From Nostoc sp. B(2019) (GTDB lineage Bacteria > Cyanobacteriota > Cyanobacteriia > Cyanobacteriales > Nostocaceae), in the NCBI RefSeq assembly GCF_010091925.1, contig NZ_WVID01000011.1, positions 62,001 through 126,000 of the forward strand: a stretch of DNA of 64,000 nucleotides, in the 5' to 3' direction. Numbering within the stretch: position 1 is the stretch's first letter; each line of letters starts with the position of its first letter. Made by a program: the position numbers and the translations under genes. Shown here one piece after another: positions 1 through 8,267 of the stretch. The notes below the pieces were generated by a model. The model was not told the DNA's origin and made no database searches. It saw only the letters and a list, made by a program, of their open reading frames with translations.

Positions 1-716
1 GACCCACTAGAGAACAGTCCCATTGTCACCGCTAGAAAATTATTCAATGCATGGCAAGCGATCGGTACAATCAGCGTGCGGGTTTTGATGTATAACACCC
101 CCATGATTATCCCAAATATGGACAATCCCAAAACATTGGCGTGTAAAATTCCAAATAAAAGCGACGAAATGACCAAGGCAGATCGAATACCCCACTTAGC
201 CGCCCAGCGCTGTAAAATAATACCCCGGAAGAGAAATTCCTCTGCGATCGGGCCAATCACCACATAAACGATCGCTGCTAGCAAGTTGTCAAACAAAGGT
301 GCAGTACTTCTAGGAGTTGGATTAGTAGCAACCTGGCGGAGAACTCCCTCCACAAAGGAAGGTGCGACTAATAACAGTAGGTAAAATGATACAAGGAATG
401 CACTGAGTGAAAACAGGATGGTGAGAATTACCAAGCCTACTGTCTGTAACCACTTGTGATTTTTTGGCACTCTACCTAATACGTACTTAAGATTAATTCC
501 AAAGCGTTTGAAATCTGCCAGTTCCCAGAGGCAAAGCAACCCAAATATTAAGATGTAGAGGATCAACGGTACAACTTGATTGTTGAATTTAAGACCACTG
601 ATTCCTTGTACAAAGCCTAGTGCAAAGCCAAGACTCAACGAGATCAACAAACCCCGCAATAGCAAATTGCGAACCTTGAGCTTACGGAATGGATTATCGA
701 GATTTTGATCTGTCAT
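1..716 (-). CDS. CPBP-family intramembrane metalloprotease (partial)
   Basis: This gene starts with ATG at 716 and runs off the left edge of the window, so its C-terminus is missing. Translating the minus strand gives a strongly hydrophobic protein with several membrane segments. It carries the motifs of the CPBP (CAAX protease / bacteriocin-processing) family: EEFLFRG (coded near 227-247), then LLFGILHANVLG, then HALNNFLA near the window edge. The glutamate pair and the two histidines are the expected metal and catalytic residues. Family members are integral membrane proteases whose substrates are mostly unknown in cyanobacteria. The start follows a short charged N-terminus (MTDQNLDNPFRKLK) typical of a cytoplasmic leader. 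The family call is firm; the substrate is not predictable. Confidence 0.85.
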   Translation of the reverse strand, partial: MTDQNLDNPFRKLKVRNLLLRGLLISLSLGFALGFVQGISGLKFNNQVVPLILYILIFGLLCLWELADFKRFGINLKYVLGRVPKNHKWLQTVGLVILTILFSLSAFLVSFYLLLLVAPSFVEGVLRQVATNPTPRSTAPLFDNLLAAIVYVVIGPIAEEFLFRGIILQRWAAKWGIRSALVISSLLFGILHANVLGLSIFGIIMGVLYIKTRTLIVPIACHALNNFLAVTMGLFSSG

Positions 717-762
717 AGATGGATGATAGGCGATCGCCTATAATTTCTTTACTTTCACTTAA

Positions 763-2721
763 CTAAGGCGATTGATTCAACACCCACTTCAACCATTGCC
801 CATAGGAACTTACAGTATTCAAATATTGGACTCCAGGCGCACGGGCGGCGACGAGTCCATCAACGGCAACTAATGCGGCGTACTGCAAGCCCAAAAAACT
901 ATCAACTGCTGCATAAGGGCCACCGAGGGTAATCGCTCCAGCTGCATACATCTGACCTCTGCCACTTCGCATTTCTATCAACTCAAAATTGTTCGCCACA
1001 ACCAAGCGCCCCAAGTGATTCAGCGGCAGATTGTAATGTTTTACCAAATCGTCTAATAAAGGATTTGTTTCTACCTTGGCATCTAGTCCAGTAGCATCAA
1101 CAATAAAATCAGCTGCCAGATTCATTTCCCCAAAGCCTTTTTCCCGGATACGGGTAATAGTGCGGTTTTGGGCATCTCGTTCTACACCCAGTACTTCACC
1201 GAAGGTAATTTGATACCAGCCTTCGCTTAGCCCTTGTTCAGTGATGCGTTGCCAGTCATGGCGGTCAGCTGTAGTCGTACCGCCCCAATCCGCTAGTAGG
1301 CGCTTGCGTTCATCAGGACTAGCTTTTTCTAACATAACGCGGAGTTCACCACCCCAACAGGCTTTAGGCCAGTTAAATGGTTGAAATTCGTAATGATTTT
1401 TGACTAAACGCTGGGCAGTTTGAAATTTATTACCTTGGGGTTTAGGCGATCGCATCAAATGCAAAACTGTAATATTCTGATTTTGCTTTCTTGCCTCATA
1501 AATGCGCTGGACGACACGCGAAGCGACAATTCCCCGCCCCCGAATCAACACCGTACCACCCTGTTGCTCTAGTTGTTGGTAAACATGATCGTGTGCTTCA
1601 TAAGCATTCACGACCGACTTAAAATCTTGATATTTTTCTCTATAAGCTTGCAAATCTGGAAGAAACTGAATGGCTGGGTAGCCAGTAGCTAAATGTAAAT
1701 AACGACTAACTAAAAAAGCATAATTTCCTGGGCCGCGAGAATAGGCTACGCAATACCTGCCATCATCAGTTTTGCGAATTCCCCTAACTCGCCCATAGCG
1801 ATAAATTTGATTCCAGCCAATGCGCTTCGCTTCTCGGTCAATGGAATTAAAGACATTACCTGCACGAGGTGTATAAGTTTCAGCGAATGTTGGTTCAGCA
1901 AATACCTGCCACAGATATCTGAATGCTGAGTTGATCTTACCTTGGGTGAAATCATACCAAGATTCTCGCAGAGCATAGCTAGGCCAGCCCCAAATATTAT
2001 CGGGACAAGAGTCAGAATTAGATCGTAGTCTTTCGTGTAAAGGAATTTGCGAATTCATACAGAGGCGCTTATAACGAGCATACGGCTCACCCTCTAATCC
2101 CAAAGCCACAATCTTGTCAGGGCGGACACCACTAATTCGCAACAAATCGACCCAGACAAAGCTACCCAACCCCGCCCCAATTGCTAGATAGTCAGATTCA
2201 TCTACTGGTAAGCCTGTAGCATGAAGTACTTGTACAACGACATTTTCCGCTTGAAATGCTGATGGTGGAAAATTGCTTCTTGAGGGCGTAACAGGTTGCG
2301 CTAGAGGTAAGCTGGGGTCTGGAAGATTGGTATTTGGATTGAACTGAATTGTTGAAGGAGGGCTAGTGATTTGTGCGGTTGCATTGGTGGCAAATGTCAC
2401 CGTCATCATGTAGGGGCCAATTTGCAGTACATCCCCATTAGTCAAAATACTGCGTGTTTGTTGTTGACCGTTGACAAATATACCGTTTACACTACCTTGG
2501 TCAATCACTACCAATTGGTTTTGTTCCCAATCAATTAGGGCATGGTAGCGAGAAACTTCGTTACTGTTAAGCAGCATTCTGGAGACGCGTTGTCCTCCAA
2601 TTTCGGCAGGTAAGCGGGCGAATTCTCGACCAAAAGCGATGGGTACATTTAACTTTGGTTCTCGCCGTTCTCCCGTTGCTGGATCTTCCCAACTCAATTG
2701 AATTTGTAAGTCATTTGTCAT
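763..2721 (-). CDS. FHA domain fused to FAD/NAD(P)-binding oxidoreductase-like domain
   Basis: This is a 652-residue two-part protein. Residues about 20-110 form an FHA phosphothreonine-binding domain, with the GR pair at 31-32, SRYH at 58-61 and the NG turns near 79-85. A proline-rich linker (about 118-158) leads to a flavoprotein-like region. The dinucleotide-binding glycine motif GAGLGS is at 182-187, a second Rossmann-like stretch (VLIRGRGIVASRVV) is near 390, and FIVDATG and a GGPYAAVDSFLGLQYAA segment lie near the C-terminus. This resembles flavin-dependent monooxygenases and FAD/NAD(P) oxidoreductases, but I cannot name a substrate. The next gene downstream in sequence, 58 bp upstream in transcription, is another FHA protein, so the pair probably works with a Ser/Thr kinase. 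The fusion is visible; the enzymatic activity is inferred. Confidence 0.8.
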   Translation of the reverse strand: MTNDLQIQLSWEDPATGERREPKLNVPIAFGREFARLPAEIGGQRVSRMLLNSNEVSRYHALIDWEQNQLVVIDQGSVNGIFVNGQQQTRSILTNGDVLQIGPYMMTVTFATNATAQITSPPSTIQFNPNTNLPDPSLPLAQPVTPSRSNFPPSAFQAENVVVQVLHATGLPVDESDYLAIGAGLGSFVWVDLLRISGVRPDKIVALGLEGEPYARYKRLCMNSQIPLHERLRSNSDSCPDNIWGWPSYALRESWYDFTQGKINSAFRYLWQVFAEPTFAETYTPRAGNVFNSIDREAKRIGWNQIYRYGRVRGIRKTDDGRYCVAYSRGPGNYAFLVSRYLHLATGYPAIQFLPDLQAYREKYQDFKSVVNAYEAHDHVYQQLEQQGGTVLIRGRGIVASRVVQRIYEARKQNQNITVLHLMRSPKPQGNKFQTAQRLVKNHYEFQPFNWPKACWGGELRVMLEKASPDERKRLLADWGGTTTADRHDWQRITEQGLSEGWYQITFGEVLGVERDAQNRTITRIREKGFGEMNLAADFIVDATGLDAKVETNPLLDDLVKHYNLPLNHLGRLVVANNFELIEMRSGRGQMYAAGAITLGGPYAAVDSFLGLQYAALVAVDGLVAARAPGVQYLNTVSSYGQWLKWVLNQSP

Positions 2722-2779
2722 TTGTCATTGGTCATTAGTTATTCTTCCTCTGCCCCTCTGCTCCCCTTCTCCCCTGTTT

Positions 2780-3376
2780 CTAACTACCGGGTGCTACTAG
2801 CACACTTACGGCCGCAGCTAAAGATGTGCCGCACCAACGACAGCCAACTTGCAAATTCTCTGCGGGGGAAACTTTATGACATTTGGGACACTCTAAGCCA
2901 TAAATTCCTTGGGGTGGTGCTGAAGGTTTGGGTTGATGATGGTGATGTCCTAGTTGCACTTGTGGCTGCTGATATGCCAGAGGTGTAGGTGGATGGTGTG
3001 CCGCTTGTGCTTGCGGTGGTGTCAAAATTGTTACTGGAATACTGTTGATTGAAACGCTGATGACTTGAAGTTTCGTTTGCCCTAAATAGATAACTGTGCC
3101 TTGAGTTAAAGGTTTTTCACCCTGGACTAGTTGCTGTCCATCTATCAGGGGGGGATTCTGCGATCGCAAATTTCTGATATAAAAACGTTGTTGCTGGTTA
3201 TGAAAAAAGATTTCAACGTGCAAACCAGATACGGTAGGGTTACTCAGAACAATGTCGCACCGGAGTGGATCGCGGCCTATGCGGATAGTGCCAGGATTTT
3301 TGCTTAGCTGTTGTTCGTAAATATTCTGAGTCTTATCTTGACCTGCATCATGCCACTGTAAAGTTAGTGCGTTCAT
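2780..3376 (-). CDS. FHA domain protein with C-terminal zinc ribbon
   Basis: The product has 198 residues. An FHA domain occupies about residues 20-110, with IRIGRDPLRCDIVLSNPTVS and SGLHVE containing the conserved Gly-Arg and Ser-x-x-His positions. A histidine/proline/glutamine-rich linker (GHHHHQPKP) follows. The C-terminus has two CxxC knuckles (CPKCHK and CRWCG), a probable zinc ribbon. FHA domains bind phosphothreonine peptides, so a scaffold or sensor role next to Ser/Thr kinase signalling is likely. It is transcribed just ahead of the FHA-oxidoreductase gene with a 58-bp gap, consistent with a two-gene operon. No enzymatic domain is seen. Confidence 0.8.
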   Translation of the reverse strand: MNALTLQWHDAGQDKTQNIYEQQLSKNPGTIRIGRDPLRCDIVLSNPTVSGLHVEIFFHNQQQRFYIRNLRSQNPPLIDGQQLVQGEKPLTQGTVIYLGQTKLQVISVSINSIPVTILTPPQAQAAHHPPTPLAYQQPQVQLGHHHHQPKPSAPPQGIYGLECPKCHKVSPAENLQVGCRWCGTSLAAAVSVLVAPGS

Positions 3377-3503
3377 TGTTCTAACTTGGGTAACTCATAT
3401 TTAGCTACTTCAACTCTTTCCTGTGCGATTCCTAACACGATTGAGCAGATGCAAGCAAGTATTTAGAACAAACTTCAACAAAATGATCTAGAGAATCTAC
3501 GCT

Positions 3504-4169
3504 TTATCTTGCAGATGCTAATTTATCTGCAACGCGTGTGGTTTCTGGCAAGCGATACTTTGGTGTGCAGCGTAATACATAGTCAATTGCTGTTGATAAG
3601 CTGACTCTATGACCACTGGAGATATACAGAGGTTTTACTCCTGTACGTGTTCGTAAAACTGCCCCAATTGTTTCACCCCGATGTATTAGTGGTTGCAAAC
3701 TTCCTTTAGTTTCTGGTAAATCTTCATGCTTGCCGATCAACAACGATTTTGCTACACCAATCGTCGGTATATCTATAATTACTCCTAAATGGCTAGCTAT
3801 ACCTAATCTGCGGGGATGAGCAATTCCCTGACCATCACACAGGATGATATCTGGTATTATTTGAATCTTTTCTAGGGCATCAAGTACAGCGGGGATTTCC
3901 CGAAATGAGAGGAAACCAGGAATGTAGGGAAACGTAGTAGGACGACGTGCTAAGCTCGTTTCGACTACTTGCAAATCGGGAAAACTCAGCACCGCCACCG
4001 CTGCACGGCTAATAGTTCCATCGGCTTCAAAACCCATATCCACGCCAGCAACGTACCGGATAGGTTCTTTGAATTGATCTTCAGTAATTACCTGACTTCG
4101 TAACTTTTCTTGGATAGCGATCGCTTCTTCTACTGTTAGGGGCCAAGCATGAGGTTGATCAATCTTCAT
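3504..4169 (-). CDS. nfi: Endonuclease V (deoxyinosine 3' endonuclease)
   Basis: The product is 221 residues, the usual size for endonuclease V. This enzyme cleaves the second phosphodiester bond 3' of deoxyinosine and starts repair of deaminated adenine. Family motifs are clear: YVAGVDMGF with the first metal-binding aspartate, RRPTTFPYIPGFLSFREIP (the PYIPG wedge motif that recognises the base), CDGQGIAHPRRLGIASHLG with the next aspartate and histidine, and IGVAKSLLIG. The lysine of GAVLRTRTGVKPLYISSGH also matches the family. It is transcribed alone; its neighbours do not suggest a shared pathway. Confidence 0.95.
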   Translation of the reverse strand: MKIDQPHAWPLTVEEAIAIQEKLRSQVITEDQFKEPIRYVAGVDMGFEADGTISRAAVAVLSFPDLQVVETSLARRPTTFPYIPGFLSFREIPAVLDALEKIQIIPDIILCDGQGIAHPRRLGIASHLGVIIDIPTIGVAKSLLIGKHEDLPETKGSLQPLIHRGETIGAVLRTRTGVKPLYISSGHRVSLSTAIDYVLRCTPKYRLPETTRVADKLASAR

Positions 4170-4263
4170 ATTTAAAGTTGGAATTATAAAATGTTGCTTG
4201 TACCTGTAAACCGGGAATCCTGAGATAGAAGATTATTTTCTCAGATTTTCTCTTTTACTGGTT

Positions 4264-4785
4264 ATGACACAGCCTAATACTTTGGAACTTGCTAAACAAG
4301 GAGATACACAGGCGATCGCATCTCTAATGAATCGCCACTTACAACCCAAAGGCATTACTGCAACAGTTGCGCTTCATGATGCTTGCTTACAGGTAATGCT
4401 GGAATCTGCTCAATTAATGAATCAGCAAGCTTTAATTACATTTGTCCACAAAGGGATAACTGGTTTAGGTGCTGCATCTATAGAAAGAGTAGAAGTTTAC
4501 GCATACCAAACAGGTGAGGAGTTTCCTGTTTGGAGTCAAGAATTTAATCTAGGTGTAACAAAAGCAGAATTAGAAGCAGTAATTCATGAACAGCCTTCCA
4601 CTAATTCTCAAATTGTCTCTATTTCTATTAATTTAAGTGGTGATACTGTACGCGGATTAACAACCCAAAATTTTGAAAGTCTGGCAAATAAAATGACAAA
4701 TGATATTTTTTCATCATGTAAGAATATGTTTATTCAAAAGGTGAGTATTAGTAACGGTATATCTGTGATTACAATTGAACGCTAG
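4264..4785 (+). CDS. Conserved cyanobacterial protein, paralogue of the next gene's N-terminus
   Basis: I do not recognise a characterised function. The 173-residue product begins MTQPNTLELAKQGDTQAIASLMN and continues with a segment that predicts ferroxidase-unrelated, soluble alpha/beta structure (HKGITGLGAASIERVEVYAYQTGEEFPVW). The same opening, with about 60 percent identity over some 90 residues, begins the next gene. Similar N-terminal modules occur in many Nostoc proteins with varied C-termini. The upstream flanks of the two genes are also similar (GGGAATCCTGAGATAG at 4211 and 4901), which points to local duplication. No signal peptide or membrane segment is visible. The ATG at 4264 fits the paralogue alignment. 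Confidence 0.7.
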   Translation: MTQPNTLELAKQGDTQAIASLMNRHLQPKGITATVALHDACLQVMLESAQLMNQQALITFVHKGITGLGAASIERVEVYAYQTGEEFPVWSQEFNLGVTKAELEAVIHEQPSTNSQIVSISINLSGDTVRGLTTQNFESLANKMTNDIFSSCKNMFIQKVSISNGISVITIER

Positions 4786-4950
4786 TGTTTTACTATTTTG
4801 TAGATAATGTTTGACACTATCATGACTTTGTTTCTGAGATTGAGCGATTATGCTAATTTCAATATATCTATATAAATAATGTTGCTTTTGCTTATAAATA
4901 GGGAATCCTGAGATAGACAATGTTTTCTCAGGTTTTTACATTTATTGGTT

Positions 4951-6459
4951 ATGACACAGCCAAATATTTTGGAACTTGCTAAACAGGGAGATGTACAGGC
5001 GATCGCCTCAACTATTAATTACCTTTTGCAACACAAAGACATTACGGCAAAAGCAGTTTTGAAAGACGTTTGCTTACACGTGATACTGGAATCGGCTCAA
5101 ATTCCAGAAAAAGAGTCATCAGTTGAACTCATTCGTAAACTGATGATGAATTTGCAAGTTAAATCTATCAAATCAGTTAAAATTTATGGGAAAAAGACTG
5201 GACAAGACTCAGCAGTCTGGATAGATTATTTAACTTTGCTTTATCATGCCAAAAACTTGCAAAATGACTTCAGCAATTTTGAAAATCATCAGGCTAATCA
5301 AAAAGCGAACGCTGAGCTATGGCCCGCATGGATACCTTACCCTTCCTCATGGTTTAAGACATTTATTTTAATCACATTTATAGCTTTTATTGTCATAATA
5401 ATTTTTAGATTTACAGGATTTTGGGGGTTTATTTTATCATTGATCACCAACGATTTTAAAATATTAATTATATTTGTGGTATTAGGAATATTATTATCAA
5501 TATTCTTAGTTGCTTATATTCACAGTTTTTTCGTGTCTTTGTGGAAAAAGCAATCAACATTACCTTACTGGCCTCGCTGGTTCCTCAATCCAAATAGTTT
5601 ATGGGAAGCTTTTTATTCTGAAATAGTGATGTTCTTGTCTTTGTTAATGTCTCTGGTCATTATATTACCATTTATCCCACTGAGTCACTGTCAGTATCAG
5701 GAAATATTAACTTATTGCTCTGCAATAAGCGAGGCAGTTTTTGATGAGTATGTTGAAAAGTACTATATTGAGAAAATTGCAGTATCAATTTGGATTATAA
5801 CTGCTGCATATCTTTATCAAGCAGAGTATCTATTTAGGCAACGCTTCATACCAAAAGTAAAATTAATACTCAAAAAGTATCAGTCCAATCGCCAGTCTCC
5901 TATTATTGATAGCACAGGCATAGATGTAGATAGATTACGAGGTTATATGGGCGTAATCCAGATGAGAAAGGGAAGAAAACAGCAGTCTCAGATAACTTCG
6001 TTGTCTCAACACTATAATCAAAAACTTAAAAAATTAAGTAAGCAACTGCTAATATTGTTTTTGATTCCTTTGGTCACTATAGGAATATATTTGTTTTTCA
6101 AAATCCAAGAAATAAAAGAAAAGATTCCTCTTTCCATAACCTCTACAACTCAAACGCCATTGCCATCAGAAACTATAGCAGTTATACCTTCACCAATAGC
6201 TTCTGAATTGCCTAATATTACGCCTAAGCATGATAATTTCCGAGAGGCTGTTAATCAAGCGATTAGTGCGGCTAACTTAACCCAATCAGCGAAATCCCAA
6301 GATGATTGGAAGATAGTTGTGAGTAAGTGGCAAGCCGCGATCGCACTTATGAAAATAGTGCCATTTTCCAGCCCCAATTATGTAATATCACAGCAAAAAA
6401 TTATAGAGTATCAGCGTAATCTCAGCTACGCTGAAAAAAATGTCGTAAGTAGAAAGTAA
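4951..6459 (+). CDS. Multi-pass membrane protein with duplicated cyanobacterial N-terminal module
   Basis: This 502-residue protein has three parts. Residues 1-90 match the preceding gene (MTQPNILELAKQGDVQAIAS...). The middle has about five hydrophobic segments (for example FILITFIAFIVIIIF, ILIIFVVLGILLSIFLVAYI, IVMFLSLLMSLVIILPFI and LLILFLIPLVTIGIYLFF). The C-terminal 70 residues (NFREAVNQAISAANLTQSAKSQDDWKIVVSKWQAAIALMKIVP) resemble a periplasmic or lumenal helical segment that I recall from other cyanobacterial proteins. I chose the ATG at 4951 rather than the TTG at 4945 because it aligns exactly with the paralogue's start. Function is unknown. The strip between the two genes (4786-4950) is AT-rich and contains the duplicated leader. 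Confidence 0.7.
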   Translation: MTQPNILELAKQGDVQAIASTINYLLQHKDITAKAVLKDVCLHVILESAQIPEKESSVELIRKLMMNLQVKSIKSVKIYGKKTGQDSAVWIDYLTLLYHAKNLQNDFSNFENHQANQKANAELWPAWIPYPSSWFKTFILITFIAFIVIIIFRFTGFWGFILSLITNDFKILIIFVVLGILLSIFLVAYIHSFFVSLWKKQSTLPYWPRWFLNPNSLWEAFYSEIVMFLSLLMSLVIILPFIPLSHCQYQEILTYCSAISEAVFDEYVEKYYIEKIAVSIWIITAAYLYQAEYLFRQRFIPKVKLILKKYQSNRQSPIIDSTGIDVDRLRGYMGVIQMRKGRKQQSQITSLSQHYNQKLKKLSKQLLILFLIPLVTIGIYLFFKIQEIKEKIPLSITSTTQTPLPSETIAVIPSPIASELPNITPKHDNFREAVNQAISAANLTQSAKSQDDWKIVVSKWQAAIALMKIVPFSSPNYVISQQKIIEYQRNLSYAEKNVVSRK

Positions 6460-6556
6460 GGCAATAGTCTATAAAAGCTAAACTAGAAAAAGCAGTGCGA
6501 TCGCATATCTTTATGAATGAAAGGCGATATTGCTACGTTAATGAGGATAAATTATC

Positions 6557-6790
6557 ATGCTGAATGGACTCAGGCAAAAGGCGATAGTCAAGCCTGGTGG
6601 TGTAGTAGAAATCTGCTTTCCAGAACTTCCAGCAGGCGCAACCGTAGAGGTGATAGTACTTATGGAATCACCTCTGAAGCAATCTGAACAGCCTCTAACT
6701 AGCTTTCTCGGATCTGCTAGAGGGAGTTTTGCAACTCCAGAAGAAGTCGATAAGTTTATTCGCCAAGAACGAGATGCATGGGAATCCTAG
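6557..6790 (+). CDS. Antitoxin of a VapBC-like pair
   Basis: The product is 77 residues. The N-terminal half (KAIVKPGGVVEICFPELPAGATVEVIVLME) has the short beta-strand pattern of AbrB/MazE-like antitoxins. The C-terminal half (TSFLGSARGSFATPEEVDKFIRQERDAW) is a charged helix of the kind that wraps the toxin. It overlaps the start of the PIN-domain gene by 13 bp, the classic antitoxin-first arrangement. Antitoxin binding to its own promoter is normal for such pairs, but I identified no operator. The family assignment rests on the pairing and composition. Confidence 0.75.
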   Translation: MLNGLRQKAIVKPGGVVEICFPELPAGATVEVIVLMESPLKQSEQPLTSFLGSARGSFATPEEVDKFIRQERDAWES

Positions 6791-7224
6791 ATGCTATTCA
6801 AGGCACACGAGTCTACCTCGATACCAATATTTGGATCTATGCTTTAGAAGGATATCCAGCATTCGTCCAAAATTTAACTCAGTTATTCCAAAATATTGAG
6901 CAGGGTAACTTGAGTGTAGTAACTAGTGAACTTTCACTTGCTGAAGCATTAGTAAAACCGTTTCAAAATCAGGACTTAGCTCAACAGAAAACTTACAAAC
7001 AGTTCATTAGCAATTCGCGGAATTTAACAGTGATTCCTGTCAGCCGTCAGGTCTTAATTGAAGCTGCTCAACTTCGTGCCAGTGTCAATATTAAGTTACC
7101 CGATGCTATTCACGCAGCGACAGCGCTGTTGTCTCAATGCTCTACCTTTCTCACCAATGACCAGCGCTTTCAGGGTGTCCCTAGTTTATCGGTGGTTTTA
7201 CTGTCTCAGATTAATTCTCCCTAG
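6778..7224 (+). CDS. PIN-domain ribonuclease toxin (VapC-like)
   Basis: The product is 148 residues, the normal size for VapC. PIN acidic residues are present: YLDTNIWIYALEG with the first aspartate, a glutamate in SELSLAEALVKP, and DAIHAATALL plus LTNDQRF with the later aspartates. Such proteins are Mg-dependent endoribonucleases, held inactive by their antitoxin. The ATG at 6778 lies inside the end of the antitoxin gene, so the two are translationally coupled. The active site looks complete, so the pair is probably functional. Confidence 0.85.
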   Translation: MGILDAIQGTRVYLDTNIWIYALEGYPAFVQNLTQLFQNIEQGNLSVVTSELSLAEALVKPFQNQDLAQQKTYKQFISNSRNLTVIPVSRQVLIEAAQLRASVNIKLPDAIHAATALLSQCSTFLTNDQRFQGVPSLSVVLLSQINSP

Positions 7225-7264
7225 CTAACATAGAAGAAAAGCAATTTCGCTCTTGAAGCCAGCC

Positions 7265-8230
7265 ATGACACAAAGACAGACGCGGCGCAATTTCTTAATG
7301 ACCACCGCTGCTGTGACAGGTGGTATTGTGGCAACTACTGCCTTGCAACAAAACGCCACAAACACTGCTACACCACCAGCAAAAATGCCAGAAAGAGTAC
7401 TGGGACGCACGGAAGTAAAAGTACCTATCTTCGGATTGGGTGGAGCGGGACAAACGCCGCTATCTTGGGAAGGAAAAGAGGGTGATGCTGTGGCAATTAT
7501 TCAAAGAGCATTAGAACTTGGCATTCGCTACTTTGATACTGCGGCTAGTTATGGGCCAAGTGAAGATTATTTAGGCAAAGTGCTACCACCCCATCGCTCA
7601 AAGCTGTTTTTAACAAGCAAGACTGATAAAAGAGACAGGGATGGTGCATGGCGAGAATTGGAGCGATCGCTTAAACGTCTCAACACTGATTATCTTGATT
7701 TGTGGCAGTTGCATCACGTCTCTTTTTCTGAAGAATTGGACACCATCTTTAGTGCATCTGGTGCAATTAAAGCTATGGAAGAGGCAATACAGCAGAAACT
7801 TGTACGCTTTGCAGGTATTACCGGACATCATGATCCTGAAGTGATTGCTGAATCACTGCGTCGCTATCCTTTCCACACTACACTGATTCCTGTTAACGCC
7901 GCCGACAAACACCACCCGCGTCCGTTTATCCCCGTAGTTCTACCAGTAGCTCAAGAAAAGAATGTCGGTGTGATTGCAATGAAAGTCCCGGCTTATGGAC
8001 GGCTGTTTAAACCAGGTGGGTTGACAGGTATGCAGCAAGCTTTGGGATACGCAATGTCTCAGCCTGGAGTTCATTGTTGCGTGATTGCGGCAGAAACAAT
8101 TGCACAATTAGAAGCTAATGTCAAGATAGCGCGGGCTTTTCAACCTCTCAAGGAGCAAGAACTGACTGCGATCGCTCAACAAACTGCTGGTATTTGGGAA
8201 GATGGTACATTTTTCCGTGCTTGGACTTAA
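7265..8230 (+). CDS. Tat-exported aldo/keto reductase family protein
   Basis: The product is 321 residues from the ATG at 7265; an upstream in-frame TTG at 7253 is less likely. The N-terminus MTQRQTRRNFLMTTAAVTGGIVA is a twin-arginine signal with RRNFLM followed by a hydrophobic stretch. The rest is an aldo/keto reductase barrel: FGLGGAG, RALELGIRYFDTAASYGPSEDYLG (catalytic Asp and Tyr), LFLTSKTDKRD (catalytic Lys), DYLDLWQLHHV (His region) and KLVRFAGITGHHD. These enzymes use NADPH to reduce carbonyls. Export of a folded, cofactor-loaded protein fits the Tat signal. The substrate is unknown. Confidence 0.88.
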   Translation: MTQRQTRRNFLMTTAAVTGGIVATTALQQNATNTATPPAKMPERVLGRTEVKVPIFGLGGAGQTPLSWEGKEGDAVAIIQRALELGIRYFDTAASYGPSEDYLGKVLPPHRSKLFLTSKTDKRDRDGAWRELERSLKRLNTDYLDLWQLHHVSFSEELDTIFSASGAIKAMEEAIQQKLVRFAGITGHHDPEVIAESLRRYPFHTTLIPVNAADKHHPRPFIPVVLPVAQEKNVGVIAMKVPAYGRLFKPGGLTGMQQALGYAMSQPGVHCCVIAAETIAQLEANVKIARAFQPLKEQELTAIAQQTAGIWEDGTFFRAWT

Positions 8231-8267
8231 GGCAATCTAGCAGATATTACAAGGCGATCGCTCAGCC

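Noticed and set aside
2722-2988. 88-codon plus-strand frame opposite the FHA/zinc-ribbon gene
   Set aside because: It is antisense to a well-supported gene with clear domain motifs and shows no motif of its own.
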